23,427 bases of DNA from an uncultured Oscillospiraceae bacterium (GCA_947631675.1 CANRMG010000008.1:1-23427), one strand, 5' to 3'. Positions 5,265 through 13,947 are shown, numbered from the stretch's first letter. Notes: a model not told the origin generated them from the letters alone. Made by a program: numbers and translations.

Positions 5265-7787
5265 ATGGAACAATATAACGTGACCGGCATGAGCTGCGCG
5301 GCCTGCTCCGCCCGGGTGGAGAAGGCGGTGAATAAGGTCCCCGGCGTCACCGCCTGCGCGGTGAGCCTGCTGACCAACTCCATGGGCGTGGAGGGCACGG
5401 CCTCGCCGGCCGATGTCATCGCCGCCGTTGTGGACGCGGGCTACGGCGCGTCTTTGAAGGGCGCGGCCAGGGCCGGGGCCGCCCCGGCGGCCAATGAAGA
5501 TGAACTCAAGGATACCGAGACGCCGAAACTCCTGCGCCGGCTCATCATCAGCGTGTGCATCCTGCTGCCGCTGATGTACGTGTCCATGGGGCACATGCTA
5601 TGGGACTGGCCCCTGCCGGGGTTCCTGCGGGGCAACATGGTGTCCATCGGCATCTATGAACTGGTGCTGACGTCGCTGGTCATGGTCATCAACAACAAGT
5701 TCTTCGTCTCCGGCTTCAAGGCCCTGTGGCATAGGGCGCCCAACATGGACTCCCTGGTGGCATTGGGGGCCGCGGCGGCCTTTTCCTACAGCCTGTGGGC
5801 CCTCTTCGCGGCCAGTTCCGCCATGATGACCGGCGGGGCCATGGCGGCCATGGGCTATATGGACGAGTTCTACTTCGAGAGCGCCGCCACCATCCTCACC
5901 CTCATCACCGTGGGCAAAACGTTGGAGGCCCGCTCCAAGGGCCGGACCACCGACGCCCTCAAGGGGCTCATGAAGCTGGCGCCCAAGACCGCCACCGTCC
6001 TGCGGGGCGGCAAAGAGGTGGAGGTGCCCGTGGAGCAGGTGGCCGCCGGGGACGAGTTCGTGGTGCGGCCGGGAGAGAACATCCCCGTGGACGGGGTGGT
6101 GCTGGAGGGCTCCAGCGCCGTGGATGAGTCCACTCTCACCGGCGAGAGCATCCCCGTGGACAAAGAGGCCGGCGCGGCCGTGTCCTCCGGCACCATGAAC
6201 CAATCCGGGTTCCTCCGCTGCCGGGCCACCCGGGTGGGGCAGGACACGACGCTGTCCCAGATCATCCGCATGGTCAGCGACGCCGCCGCCACCAAGGCCC
6301 CCATCGCCAAGGTGGCCGACAAGGTGTCAGGCATCTTCGTGCCCACGGTCATCGGCATCGCCCTGGTGACCACGGCGGCCTGGCTCATCGCCGGGCGGGC
6401 GCCGGGCTTTGCCCTGGCCCGGGGCATATCCGTGCTGGTCATCAGCTGCCCCTGCGCGCTGGGCCTGGCCACCCCCGTGGCGGTGATGGTGGGCAGCGGC
6501 GTGGGCGCAAAAAATGGCGTGCTATTCAAGACCGCCGCGTCGTTGGAGGCCACGGGCCGGACGGAGATCGTGGTGCTGGATAAGACCGGCACCATCACCG
6601 AGGGCAAGCCGCAGGTGACGGACGTCCTTCCTGGGTCGGGCGTGACGGAGGAGGAGCTTATGCGCCTGGCCTGGGCGCTGGAGCGCAAGAGCGAGCACCC
6701 CCTGGCCAAGGCGGTGAACGAGCGGGCAGAGGCCATGGGCCTCGCGCCCCTGGAGACGACCGACTTCCAGGCCCTGCCCGGCAACGGCCTCGCCGGGACA
6801 GTGGAGGGCCGCGCCCTTCTGGGCGGCAGCGGCGCGTTCATCGGCGGGAAGGTCACGGTGAGCGCGAATATGCGAGCGCGGGCCGACGCCTTGGCGGCGG
6901 CGGGCAAGACGCCCCTCTATTTTGCCCGGGACGGGGAGCTTCTCGGCGTCATCGCCGTGGCGGATGTGATCAAGCCCGACAGCCCGCAAGCCGTTAAGGA
7001 GCTGCAGAACATGGGCGTGCGGGTGGTCATGCTCACCGGCGACAACGAGCGCACCGCCCGGGCCATCGGTGCCCAGGCCGGCGTGGACGAGGTGGTGGCC
7101 GGAGTGCTGCCCGACGGGAAGGAGAGCGTCATCCGGCGGCTCAAGCATGAGGGCAAGGTCATCATGGTGGGCGACGGCGTGAACGACGCCCCGGCGCTGA
7201 CCAGCGCGGACACCGGCGTCGCCATCGGCGCGGGCACGGATGTGGCCATCGACGCGGCGGACGTGGTGCTGATGAAGAGCAGCCTTGCGGATGTGCCGGC
7301 GGCCATCCGCCTGAGCCGGGCCACCCTGCGCAACATCCACGAGAACCTCTTCTGGGCTTTCATCTACAACAGCCTGGGCATCCCCCTGGCCACGGGGCTT
7401 TTCATCCCCATCCTGGGCTGGCAGATGAATCCCATGTTCGGCGCGGCGGCCATGAGCCTTTCCAGCTTCTGCGTGGTGACCAACGCGCTGAGATTGAACT
7501 TCTTCAACATGCATGATCCCCGCCATGATAGGCGGATCAGACATAAAAAATCAACTGTGGAAAAGGAGACGAAAACGATGGAAAAGACCATGAATATCGA
7601 GGGCATGATGTGCGCCCACTGCGAGGCCCGGGTGAAGAAGGCCCTGGAGGCTGTGGCCGGCGTGCAGGAGGCCAAGGTGAGCCATGAGGCGGGCACCGCT
7701 GTGGTGACCCTGAGCGCCGACGTGGCCAACGAGACCCTCAAAAAGGCCGTGGAGGACCAGGATTACAAGGTAACTGCTATCCAGTAA
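5265..7787 (+). CDS. copA: Cu(I)-exporting P1B-type ATPase with a fused C-terminal chaperone domain
   Basis: The 840-residue membrane pump moves Cu(I) out of the cytoplasm using ATP. In order: an N-terminal heavy-metal domain with GMSCAAC (Cys11, Cys14), membrane helices, the actuator loop TGES (292-295), the transport-site CPC (395-397), the phosphorylated Asp439 in DKTGT, the nucleotide-binding His478-Pro479 and the hinge GDGVNDAP (636-643). After the last helices, a polar linker leads to a second heavy-metal domain with MMCAHC (Cys783, Cys786) that resembles a free CopZ chaperone. An internal ribosome-binding site and ATG precede this domain at 7563-7580. GGGAGG eight bases before the ATG supports the start. 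It is cotranscribed with csoR and ends in a terminator at 8059. Confidence 0.96.
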   Translation: MEQYNVTGMSCAACSARVEKAVNKVPGVTACAVSLLTNSMGVEGTASPADVIAAVVDAGYGASLKGAARAGAAPAANEDELKDTETPKLLRRLIISVCILLPLMYVSMGHMLWDWPLPGFLRGNMVSIGIYELVLTSLVMVINNKFFVSGFKALWHRAPNMDSLVALGAAAAFSYSLWALFAASSAMMTGGAMAAMGYMDEFYFESAATILTLITVGKTLEARSKGRTTDALKGLMKLAPKTATVLRGGKEVEVPVEQVAAGDEFVVRPGENIPVDGVVLEGSSAVDESTLTGESIPVDKEAGAAVSSGTMNQSGFLRCRATRVGQDTTLSQIIRMVSDAAATKAPIAKVADKVSGIFVPTVIGIALVTTAAWLIAGRAPGFALARGISVLVISCPCALGLATPVAVMVGSGVGAKNGVLFKTAASLEATGRTEIVVLDKTGTITEGKPQVTDVLPGSGVTEEELMRLAWALERKSEHPLAKAVNERAEAMGLAPLETTDFQALPGNGLAGTVEGRALLGGSGAFIGGKVTVSANMRARADALAAAGKTPLYFARDGELLGVIAVADVIKPDSPQAVKELQNMGVRVVMLTGDNERTARAIGAQAGVDEVVAGVLPDGKESVIRRLKHEGKVIMVGDGVNDAPALTSADTGVAIGAGTDVAIDAADVVLMKSSLADVPAAIRLSRATLRNIHENLFWAFIYNSLGIPLATGLFIPILGWQMNPMFGAAAMSLSSFCVVTNALRLNFFNMHDPRHDRRIRHKKSTVEKETKTMEKTMNIEGMMCAHCEARVKKALEAVAGVQEAKVSHEAGTAVVTLSADVANETLKKAVEDQDYKVTAIQ
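7563..7580 (+). promoter_or_regulatory. internal ribosome-binding site and ATG within copA
   Basis: AAGGAG (7563-7568) stands nine bases before an in-frame ATG (7578). Starting there would give a 69-residue protein (7578-7787) consisting of just the C-terminal heavy-metal domain with MCAHC, the size of a normal CopZ. It may be the relic of a separate copZ gene whose stop and start boundary was lost, or a working second start. Confidence 0.5.
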
Positions 7788-7921
7788 AACGGCGGTAAGA
7801 TACGCCTGCCGACGGTGCTCCAAGGAGGCAGCGTCCCCGAGCAAATATTGCTGAGCGAAGCGAAGACGTTTGCCGGAGATGCTGTCGACGCAGGGAGCGC
7901 CTTTTCCAACGCTGACGTAGT
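7788..7921. other. non-coding start of the copA-polA gap
   Basis: Nothing here looks like a gene. The only structure seen is a loose inverted pair GCAAA/TTTGC around 7841-7873. The rest of the 368-base gap holds a dispersed repeat (7922-8011), a terminator (8059-8094) and the polA promoter. Confidence 0.5.
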
Positions 7922-8011
7922 GCGGCCTGGCCCGACAGTATCCCTGCCGCTAAGGCTCGCTGCGCTCGTCAACCGCGTCCGGGACATTGCCGGTTCCAGC
8001 CGCACGTCGGG
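7922..8011 (+). repeat. dispersed palindromic repeat, copy A (90 bp)
   Basis: This copy is 90 bp long, the same length as the inverse-oriented copy at 16321-16410, and matches it at 81 of 90 positions by my count. It begins GCGGCCTGGCCCGACAG and ends CCAGCCGCACGTCGGG. Inverted arms CAGTATCCC (7936-7944) and GGGACATTG (7981-7989) pair imperfectly here. It lies between the copA stop and the terminator. Confidence 0.85.
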
Positions 8012-8058
8012 CTGTGCCGCGCTATGCCAGCACAGAAAGGGCCCGCCGCACGTCAGGC

Positions 8059-8094
8059 ACGCCTCCCTCGTCAGAGGGAGGCGTTCTTATTTTG
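8059..8094 (+). terminator. intrinsic terminator of the copper operon
   Basis: A perfect 11-bp stem (ACGCCTCCCTC, loop GTCA written as 8070-8073, GAGGGAGGCGT) is followed by the T-rich tail TCTTATTTTG. It is the last structure before the polA promoter. Confidence 0.88.
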
Positions 8095-8116
8095 TGTTTC
8101 TTTTTTGGCGGAAACA

Positions 8117-8125
8117 TGGTACAAT
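8117..8125 (+). promoter_or_regulatory. extended -10 promoter of the polA operon
   Basis: TGG-TACAAT (hexamer 8120-8125) is a good extended -10. The -35 region is poor (TTTCTT at 8097-8102, spacer 17). The leader to the ATG at 8156 is about 24 bases and carries AAAGGAGG. Confidence 0.6.
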
Positions 8126-8155
8126 CATATCGACCCACTGAAAGGAGGGCGCGGC

Positions 8156-10717
8156 ATGGCGGATACGGCAAAAAAGATCATGATCCTGGACGGCAACTCC
8201 ATCGTGAACCGGGCCTATTTCGGCATCCGCATGCTGAACGCCCCCGACGGCACCCCCACCAACGGGGTATACGGCTTCATCGCCATTTTGCAGCGGCTTT
8301 TGGAGCAGGAGCATCCCGACGCCGTGGCGGTGACCTTCGATGTGCACGCCCCCACCTTCCGCCATGAGATGTCCGACGCCTACAAGGCCACCCGCAAGCC
8401 CATGCCCGAGGACCTGCAGGTGCAGATACCGATCCTCAAGGAGCTGCTGGACGATATGGGCATCCGCCGGTACGAGCTGGCGGGCTGGGAGGCGGACGAC
8501 CTGCTGGGTACTATGGCGGCGGCCTGCGAAAAGGACAGCTGGGCCTGCCGGCTGGTCACGGGGGACAAAGACTCCTTCCAGCTCATCACCGACGACACCC
8601 ACGTCATCCATATCAAGACCCGCATGGGCCAGACCGAGACGGTGGAATATGACCCCGCCCGGTTCCGGGAGGAGTACGGTCTGGAGCCCGCGGGCATGGT
8701 GGACCTGAAAGCCCTCATGGGCGACAGCTCCGACAATATCCCCGGCGTGCCCGGCATCGGCGAGAAGTCCGCGCTGGACCTGCTGCACCGGTTCGGCACC
8801 CTGGACGGGGTATATGAAAACATAGACGACGCTTCCATCAAGGCGGGCCAGCGGACGAAGCTGTCCGAGGGACGGGAAAGCGCGCGGCTCAGCTATACTC
8901 TGGCCACCATCCGGCGGGACGCGCCCATCGACTTCGCCCCGGCGGACGCCAAATGGGCGCTTCACAGCACCGGGCCTCTCTATGAGCTCTGCAAGCGGCT
9001 GGGCTTCGGCCGGTTCATCGAGCGCTGGGGCCTGGTCCCCGGCGAGGACGCCCCGGCGGCAGAGAAGACGCCCGCCCTGCCTCACATAGCGGGGGACGTG
9101 ACCGCGGCCCTGGCGGCGGTGAAAGCGGCGGATATGGTGGCCGTGGGACCGGCGGCGGACCTGGACAGCGTCTCTGTCTGCGACGGGAAGACGGTCTATG
9201 ACCTAACCTGGTCCGACGGGGGCGAGGAATATAACGCATTCCTCCGGGCGCTTTTTTCGCCCGACGTGAAAAAGGTCTCTCACCAGGTGAAGGAGCTGAT
9301 GGCCCTGCTGCTGGCCGAGGGGCTGGATACGGGCGGCTTCGCCTTCGACACGGCCCTGGCCGGGTACCTTCTGGAGGCCACCGCGTCGGACTTTGGCCTG
9401 CCCCGGCTGAGCGCCCGGTATCTGGGCCGGGAGCTGGACGGGGCCGAGGCGGTATACGAGCTTTATAAGGTCCTGCCGGGAAAACTGGACGAGCTGGGCA
9501 TGCACGCGCTCTACTACGACGTGGAGCTGCCCCTGTGCGCCGTGCTGGCGGACATGGAGCGGGCGGGATTTTTGGTGGACCGGAAGGCCCTCTATGACTT
9601 CGGCCAGGAGCTTTCCGAGGGCATCGCCGCCCTGCAGGAGGACATATGGGCCCAGGCCGGGGGCCAGTTCAATATCAACTCCCCCAAGCAGCTGGGCGAG
9701 GTGCTCTTCGACCGGCTGGGCCTGCCCGCGGGGAAGAAGAACCACCGGGGCTGGAGCACCAACGCGGACGTGCTGGACCGGCTGCGGGACAAGCACCCCA
9801 TCGTGGGCGAGATATTGGAATACCGGGAGCTCACCAAGCTCAAGAGCACCTATACCGACGGCCTGCAGAAGGCCATCGGCCCGGATGGGCGCATCCACAC
9901 CACCTTCCAGATGACCGCCACGGACACGGGGCGGCTGTCCTCCCGGGACCCCAATCTGCAGAACATCCCCGTGCGGCGGAAGCTGGGCGCCGGTATCCGG
10001 CGCATGTTCGTGGCCGGACCGGGGAACGTGCTGGTGGACGCGGACTACAGCCAGATCGAGCTGCGGCTTCTGGCCCATATCTCCGGGGACGAGACCATGC
10101 GTGAGGCTTTCCTGTCCGGCGAGGACATCCACGCCGTCACGGCCAGCCAGGTCTTTGGCCTGCCCCTTTCCCAGGTCACCCATGAGCTGCGAAGCCGGGC
10201 CAAGGCGGTGAATTTTGGCATCGTCTATGGTATCAGCGCCTTCTCCCTGAGCCAGGACATCGGCGTCAGCCAGCCGGAGGCCAAACTCTATATCGACACG
10301 TATCTGGCCAAGTACCACGGCGTGCGGGAGTACATGGAGAGCACCATAGCCCAGGCCAGGGAGCGGGGGTATGTCGCCACCCTCTTCGGCCGGCGGCGGC
10401 CCATCCCGGAGCTGCATGCCAGTAACTTCAACCTCCGCTCCTTTGGCGAGCGGGTGGCCCGGAACATGCCCATCCAGGGCACTGCGGCGGACATCATCAA
10501 GCTGGCCATGATCCGGGTGTACGACAGGCTCGCGAAGGAACTGCCCGAGGCGAAGCTGCTTTTACAGGTCCACGACGAGCTCATCGTAGAGTGCCCGGCG
10601 GCCTTGGGGGAGCGGGCGGCGGCGATATTGAAGGAGGAGATGGAGCACACCGTGCAGTACTCCGTTCCCCTCACCGCCGACGCGAAACTGGGCGCCAGTT
10701 GGGCTGACGCACATTAA
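8156..10717 (+). CDS. polA: DNA polymerase I
   Basis: The 853-residue enzyme fills gaps, removes Okazaki RNA primers and serves excision repair. Residues 1 to about 290 are the 5' nuclease domain (LDGNSIVNRAYFG; GDKDSFQL; GDSSDNIPGVPGIGEKSA). Residues about 300-460 hold a 3'-5' exonuclease fold that lacks the acidic DxE residues of proofreading enzymes, so proofreading is probably absent, as in many Firmicutes Pol I. The polymerase domain carries motif A (DADYSQIELR, catalytic Asp630), motif B (RSRAKAVNFGIVYG) and motif C (VHDE, 806-808). The ATG at 8156 has AGGAGG seven bases upstream; an in-frame extension back to 8024 crosses the terminator and was rejected. It is the first gene of a run of six same-strand genes. 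Confidence 0.97.
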   Translation: MADTAKKIMILDGNSIVNRAYFGIRMLNAPDGTPTNGVYGFIAILQRLLEQEHPDAVAVTFDVHAPTFRHEMSDAYKATRKPMPEDLQVQIPILKELLDDMGIRRYELAGWEADDLLGTMAAACEKDSWACRLVTGDKDSFQLITDDTHVIHIKTRMGQTETVEYDPARFREEYGLEPAGMVDLKALMGDSSDNIPGVPGIGEKSALDLLHRFGTLDGVYENIDDASIKAGQRTKLSEGRESARLSYTLATIRRDAPIDFAPADAKWALHSTGPLYELCKRLGFGRFIERWGLVPGEDAPAAEKTPALPHIAGDVTAALAAVKAADMVAVGPAADLDSVSVCDGKTVYDLTWSDGGEEYNAFLRALFSPDVKKVSHQVKELMALLLAEGLDTGGFAFDTALAGYLLEATASDFGLPRLSARYLGRELDGAEAVYELYKVLPGKLDELGMHALYYDVELPLCAVLADMERAGFLVDRKALYDFGQELSEGIAALQEDIWAQAGGQFNINSPKQLGEVLFDRLGLPAGKKNHRGWSTNADVLDRLRDKHPIVGEILEYRELTKLKSTYTDGLQKAIGPDGRIHTTFQMTATDTGRLSSRDPNLQNIPVRRKLGAGIRRMFVAGPGNVLVDADYSQIELRLLAHISGDETMREAFLSGEDIHAVTASQVFGLPLSQVTHELRSRAKAVNFGIVYGISAFSLSQDIGVSQPEAKLYIDTYLAKYHGVREYMESTIAQARERGYVATLFGRRRPIPELHASNFNLRSFGERVARNMPIQGTAADIIKLAMIRVYDRLAKELPEAKLLLQVHDELIVECPAALGERAAAILKEEMEHTVQYSVPLTADAKLGASWADAH

Positions 10718-10721
10718 GACG

Positions 10722-11144
10722 ATGGTCATTCGCAACGCCACAACTGAAGATGTCTCCGCTGTCGCGGCGCTGGAGCGGGCGTGCTTTTCCGACCCGTGGC
10801 CGGAGGACTTCATCGCCCGGCGGCTGGATAAGCTGCTGGTGGCGGAGGAGGACGGCCGGTTTCTGGGCTATGCGGCGCTTTCAAGCGTCCTGGATGAGGG
10901 GAGCCTGGACAGCGTGGCCGTAGACCCGGCCTGCCGCCGCCATGGCGCGGCGGACGCGCTGATGACGGAGATGGTGCGCCGGGCGCGAGAAAAGGAGCTG
11001 GCCTTTATCACATTGGAGGTGCGCGCCTCCAACGCCGCCGCCATCGCCCTTTACGAAAAGCACGGCTTTGCCCCGGTTGGCCGCCGGACCAATTACTATG
11101 AAAAACCCAGAGAGGACGCCATTTTGATGACGTTGGTGCTGTGA
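10722..11144 (+). CDS. rimI: RimI-type ribosomal-protein / N-terminal acetyltransferase
   Basis: The 140-residue GNAT protein transfers acetyl from acetyl-CoA, in model bacteria to the N-terminus of ribosomal protein S18. The acetyl-CoA loop is seen as VAVDPACRRHGAADALM (an RxxGxA pattern, about residues 66-82), followed by LEVRASNAAAIALYEKHGF and GRRTNYY, the conserved C-terminal RimI segments. The ATG lies four bases after the polA stop and has no clear ribosome-binding site, so translation is probably coupled to polA. Its stop abuts the tsaD start. Grouping with tsaDEB is the usual rimI context. Confidence 0.92.
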   Translation: MVIRNATTEDVSAVAALERACFSDPWPEDFIARRLDKLLVAEEDGRFLGYAALSSVLDEGSLDSVAVDPACRRHGAADALMTEMVRRAREKELAFITLEVRASNAAAIALYEKHGFAPVGRRTNYYEKPREDAILMTLVL

Positions 11145-12113
11145 ATGAAGATACTTGCTTTTGAATCCTCCTGCGACGAGACCGCCGCGGCGGTGGTGGA
11201 GGATGGGCGGCATGTCCTGGCGGACGAGATATTCTCCCAGGTGGCCCTGCACGAGATATACGGCGGTGTGGTGCCGGAGATCGCGGCCCGAAGCCATTTG
11301 GAAGTCATCTCCCTTTTGGCGGACCGAGCGCTGCAGAAGGCGGGCATATCCCGCGGCGATATAGACGCCGTGGCCTGCACCTATGCGCCGGGGCTCATCG
11401 GCGCGGTGCTGGTTGGCGTGAACTTCGCCAAGAGCGCGGCATTGGCTCTCGGCGTGCCCCTCATCCCGGTGCACCACATCCGGGGCCATATCGCCGCCAA
11501 CTACCTGGCCTTCCCGGAGCTGGAGCCGCCGTTTTTGTGCCTGGCCATCTCCGGGGGCAACACCATGCTGGTGGACGTGAGAAGCTACACGGACATGCGC
11601 GTGTTGGGCCGGACAAGGGACGACGCGGCGGGGGAGTGCTTCGACAAATCCGCCCGGGTGCTGGGCCTGGGCTACCCCGGGGGCAAGCCCATCGATGACC
11701 TCAGCAAAAAGGGCAGCGACCGGGCTTACGACTTGCCCCGGCCCGCTGTAAACGACGGCAATCCCTACGATATGAGCTTTTCCGGCCTCAAAACGGCGGT
11801 GGTGAACATCGTCCACCACGCGGACCAGACCGGGGAGGAGCTGGACAAGCCGGGTCTCGCCGCCAGCCTGTGCCGGGCGGTGAGCGAGTCGCTGGTAAGC
11901 CATGTGGCCGTGGCCGGGGGCGTGGCCGCCAACTCCCGCATCCGAGCGGATTTCGAGGCCGCCTGCCAAAAGGCAGGGAAGAACCTCTATGTGCCGCCCC
12001 TGCGCCTGTGCGGCGACAACGGCGCCATGATCGGCGCCCAGGCTTACTACGAGTTTTTAGCGGGGCACACGGCGGGCAGCGACCTGAACGCGTATGCTAC
12101 GATGGAGCTATAA
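11145..12113 (+). CDS. tsaD: tRNA t6A37 threonylcarbamoyltransferase TsaD, with a short internal gap
   Basis: TsaD transfers the threonylcarbamoyl group onto A37 of ANN-decoding tRNAs, working with TsaB and TsaE. The 322-residue ASKHA-fold protein keeps ESSCDETAAAVV, GVVPEIAAR, the metal ligands His111 and His115 in HHIRGH, SGGNT, GYPGGKPI, FSGLKTA, AGGVAANS and GDNGAMI. It is shorter than the usual 335-345. Comparison with remembered E. coli TsaD suggests about 12 residues are missing between SESLVS (247-252) and VAVAGG (254-259), where others have a helix (IKCKRALDQTGFKR-like). The frame is kept. The ATG follows the rimI stop directly and lacks a clear ribosome-binding site, so coupled reinitiation is likely. 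Confidence 0.95.
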   Translation: MKILAFESSCDETAAAVVEDGRHVLADEIFSQVALHEIYGGVVPEIAARSHLEVISLLADRALQKAGISRGDIDAVACTYAPGLIGAVLVGVNFAKSAALALGVPLIPVHHIRGHIAANYLAFPELEPPFLCLAISGGNTMLVDVRSYTDMRVLGRTRDDAAGECFDKSARVLGLGYPGGKPIDDLSKKGSDRAYDLPRPAVNDGNPYDMSFSGLKTAVVNIVHHADQTGEELDKPGLAASLCRAVSESLVSHVAVAGGVAANSRIRADFEAACQKAGKNLYVPPLRLCGDNGAMIGAQAYYEFLAGHTAGSDLNAYATMEL

Positions 12114-12114
12114 C

Positions 12115-12537
12115 ATGACATATACCACTCACTCTGAAAAAGAGACCGAGGACCTGGGCGCGCGGTTCGCCGCAACGCTCCCGGCGGGGGCGGTGATCGC
12201 CCTGTACGGTGACCTTGGCTGCGGCAAGACCGCCTTCGTCCGGGGCATGGCCCGGGGCATGGGCCTGGACGCTACAGTCACCAGTCCTACCTTCACCATC
12301 GTGAACGAGTACGACGGTGCCCGGCCCCTGTTCCACTTCGATATGTACCGCCTTGGAAGCGCCGACGAGCTTTTCGACATCGGCTGGGAGGACTACCTCG
12401 CCCGGGGCGGCGTGTGCGCCGTTGAGTGGAGCGAGAACGTGCCCGGGGCCTTCGAGGGGGACGAGATCGCCGTCCGCTTTGCCAAGACCGGGGACAATGA
12501 CCGGAAAATAACGATAGAGGGAGGACCCCTATGCTGA
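12115..12537 (+). CDS. tsaE: tRNA t6A biosynthesis ATPase TsaE
   Basis: TsaE is the small ATPase that resets the TsaB-TsaD complex during t6A formation. The 140-residue protein shows the P-loop GDLGCGKT (about 32-39), SPTFTIVNEY, HFDMYRL and VEWSEN, all in the family's order and spacing, at typical length. The ATG stands one base after the tsaD stop with GGAG about eight bases upstream, and its 3' end overlaps tsaB by seven bases. The longer in-frame start at 12094 inside tsaD was not used. Confidence 0.95.
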   Translation: MTYTTHSEKETEDLGARFAATLPAGAVIALYGDLGCGKTAFVRGMARGMGLDATVTSPTFTIVNEYDGARPLFHFDMYRLGSADELFDIGWEDYLARGGVCAVEWSENVPGAFEGDEIAVRFAKTGDNDRKITIEGGPLC

Positions 12538-13226
12538 CACTGGCGCTGGAGAGCTCTGCCAAGGCCGCCTCGGCGGCGGTATTTGAGGACGAGAGGATGC
12601 TGGCCTTCTCCATCCAGAACGCCGGCCTCACCCACAGCCGTACCCTCCTGCCCATGGCGGAGGATATGCTGAAGAATCTGGGCAAGAGCCCTAAGGACAT
12701 CGACCGGGTGGCCGTGAGCCGGGGGCCCGGGTCTTTCACGGGCCTGCGCATTGGTCTTGCCGAGGCCAAGGGCCTGGGCTGGGCGCTGGACAAGCCCGTG
12801 GTGGGCGTGTCCACCCTGGAGGCCATGGCCTGGGGCGGGCCGGTGCTGGACGGGCAGATGCTCTGCTGCGCCATGGACGCCCGCCGGGGCCAGGTCTACA
12901 ACGCCCTGTTCACCGTGGAGGGCGGAAAGCCCGTGCGCCTGACGGAGGACCGGGCCATATCCATATCGGAGCTGGAAAGCGAGCTGGTGGCCCGGCAGGA
13001 GCCTTGGATACTCCTGGGCGACGGGGCGGAGCTGTGCTTCAACACCTTGGACCGGAGCCAGGTGACCGTGTTCCTGGCCCCGGAGCCCCTGCGCGTCCAG
13101 AGCGCCCGGGGCGTGGGCCTCGCCGCCATGGGGAAAGAGGCCGTTCCCGCCGGGGAGCTGACGGCGGCGTACCTGCGCCTGAGCCAGGCGGAGCGGGAGC
13201 GGCTGTCCAAGCTTGAAAAGGAATAA
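12531..13226 (+). CDS. tsaB: t6A complex scaffold protein TsaB
   Basis: TsaB is an inactive ASKHA-fold paralogue of TsaD that dimerises with it and is required for t6A synthesis. The 231-residue protein starts LTLALESSAKAASAAV and carries SRGPGSFTGLRIGLAEAKGL at about 64-83, the most conserved TsaB segment, followed by VVGVSTLEAMA and MDARRGQVY. The DET-type motif of TsaD is absent, as expected. The ATG overlaps the tsaE end by seven bases and has GGAGG upstream, so translational coupling is likely. upp follows after 27 bases. Confidence 0.95.
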   Translation: MLTLALESSAKAASAAVFEDERMLAFSIQNAGLTHSRTLLPMAEDMLKNLGKSPKDIDRVAVSRGPGSFTGLRIGLAEAKGLGWALDKPVVGVSTLEAMAWGGPVLDGQMLCCAMDARRGQVYNALFTVEGGKPVRLTEDRAISISELESELVARQEPWILLGDGAELCFNTLDRSQVTVFLAPEPLRVQSARGVGLAAMGKEAVPAGELTAAYLRLSQAERERLSKLEKE

Positions 13227-13253
13227 ACTTTCTGCAAAGGAGAGATAACCGAT

Positions 13254-13883
13254 ATGAGCAACTTAATGGTATTTTCCCACCCCCTGATCCAGCATAAGCT
13301 GTCTATCCTCCGGGACGAGACGACCTCCGTCAAGGAGTTCCGGGAGCTGGTCAGCGAGATCGCGAAGCTCATGTGCTACGAGGCCACCCGTGACCTGCCT
13401 CTGGAGGAGGTCAAGGTGCAGACCCCCGTGGCGGAGGCCACCTGCCGGCGCCTGGCGGGGAAGAAGCTGGCCGTGGTGCCCATCCTGCGGGCGGGTCTCG
13501 GCATGGTGGACGGCATGGTAGACCTGATCCCCAGCGCCAAGGTGGGCCATGTGGGCCTGTTCCGTGACCCGGAGACCCTGGCCCCGGTGAAGTACTACTT
13601 CAAGATGCCCCCCGACATCACCGAGCGGGACGTGATCGTGGTCGACCCCATGCTGGCCACCGGCGGCAGCGCCGTGGCGGCCATCCAGTTTTTGAAGGAC
13701 GAGGGCGTCAAGCACATCAAGTTCATGTGCATCATCGCCGCCCCCGAGGGCGTGAAGGCGGTCCAGCAGGCCCACCCCGACGTGGACATCTTCGCCGCCG
13801 CTCTGGACGACCATCTGAACGACCACGGCTACATCGTCCCCGGCCTGGGCGACGCGGGGGACAGGATATTCGGAACGAAATAA
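13254..13883 (+). CDS. upp: uracil phosphoribosyltransferase
   Basis: Upp converts uracil and PRPP to UMP in pyrimidine salvage. The 209-residue length is exactly typical. The start reads [16 protein letters not shown], the middle has [15 protein letters not shown] and [12 protein letters not shown], and the PRPP-binding loop is [12 protein letters not shown] at about 129-140; [11 protein letters not shown] closes the protein as in other Upp. AAAGGAG precedes the ATG by 11 bases. Only 27 bases separate it from tsaB and no terminator or clear promoter lies between, so it is probably read from the polA operon promoter. Confidence 0.97.
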   Translation: MSNLMVFSHPLIQHKLSILRDETTSVKEFRELVSEIAKLMCYEATRDLPLEEVKVQTPVAEATCRRLAGKKLAVVPILRAGLGMVDGMVDLIPSAKVGHVGLFRDPETLAPVKYYFKMPPDITERDVIVVDPMLATGGSAVAAIQFLKDEGVKHIKFMCIIAAPEGVKAVQQAHPDVDIFAAALDDHLNDHGYIVPGLGDAGDRIFGTK

Positions 13884-13900
13884 GTCGTTTGAAAGGCAGA

Positions 13901-13934
13901 GCAGCCCCGTTTTTCCCTGGAAAAACGGGGCTGC
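13901..13934 (+). terminator. strong hairpin after upp, probable end of the operon
   Basis: A perfect 14-bp stem (arms 13901-13914 and 13921-13934, loop CCCTGG) lies 17 bases after the upp stop. The T-run is inside the stem and not after it, so it is not a textbook terminator. Its last bases overlap the palindrome at 13933. Confidence 0.5.
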
Positions 13935-13947
13935 AACTGTCAGTTGA
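13933..13947 (+). promoter_or_regulatory. palindromic operator candidate upstream of the first XRE regulator
   Basis: GCAACT-GTC-AGTTGA matches GCAACT-ACA-AGTTGC upstream of the second XRE gene, with the same three-base spacing and the same trailing ATTT-C-AAG. TTGACA at 13944-13949 overlaps it, although no -10 sits at normal spacing; the nearest candidate is TGC-TATGGC at 13970-13978. Confidence 0.55.

Noticed and set aside
7815..8141. A 108-residue open frame between copA and polA
   Set aside because: It runs through the dispersed repeat and the terminator and has no plausible protein features.
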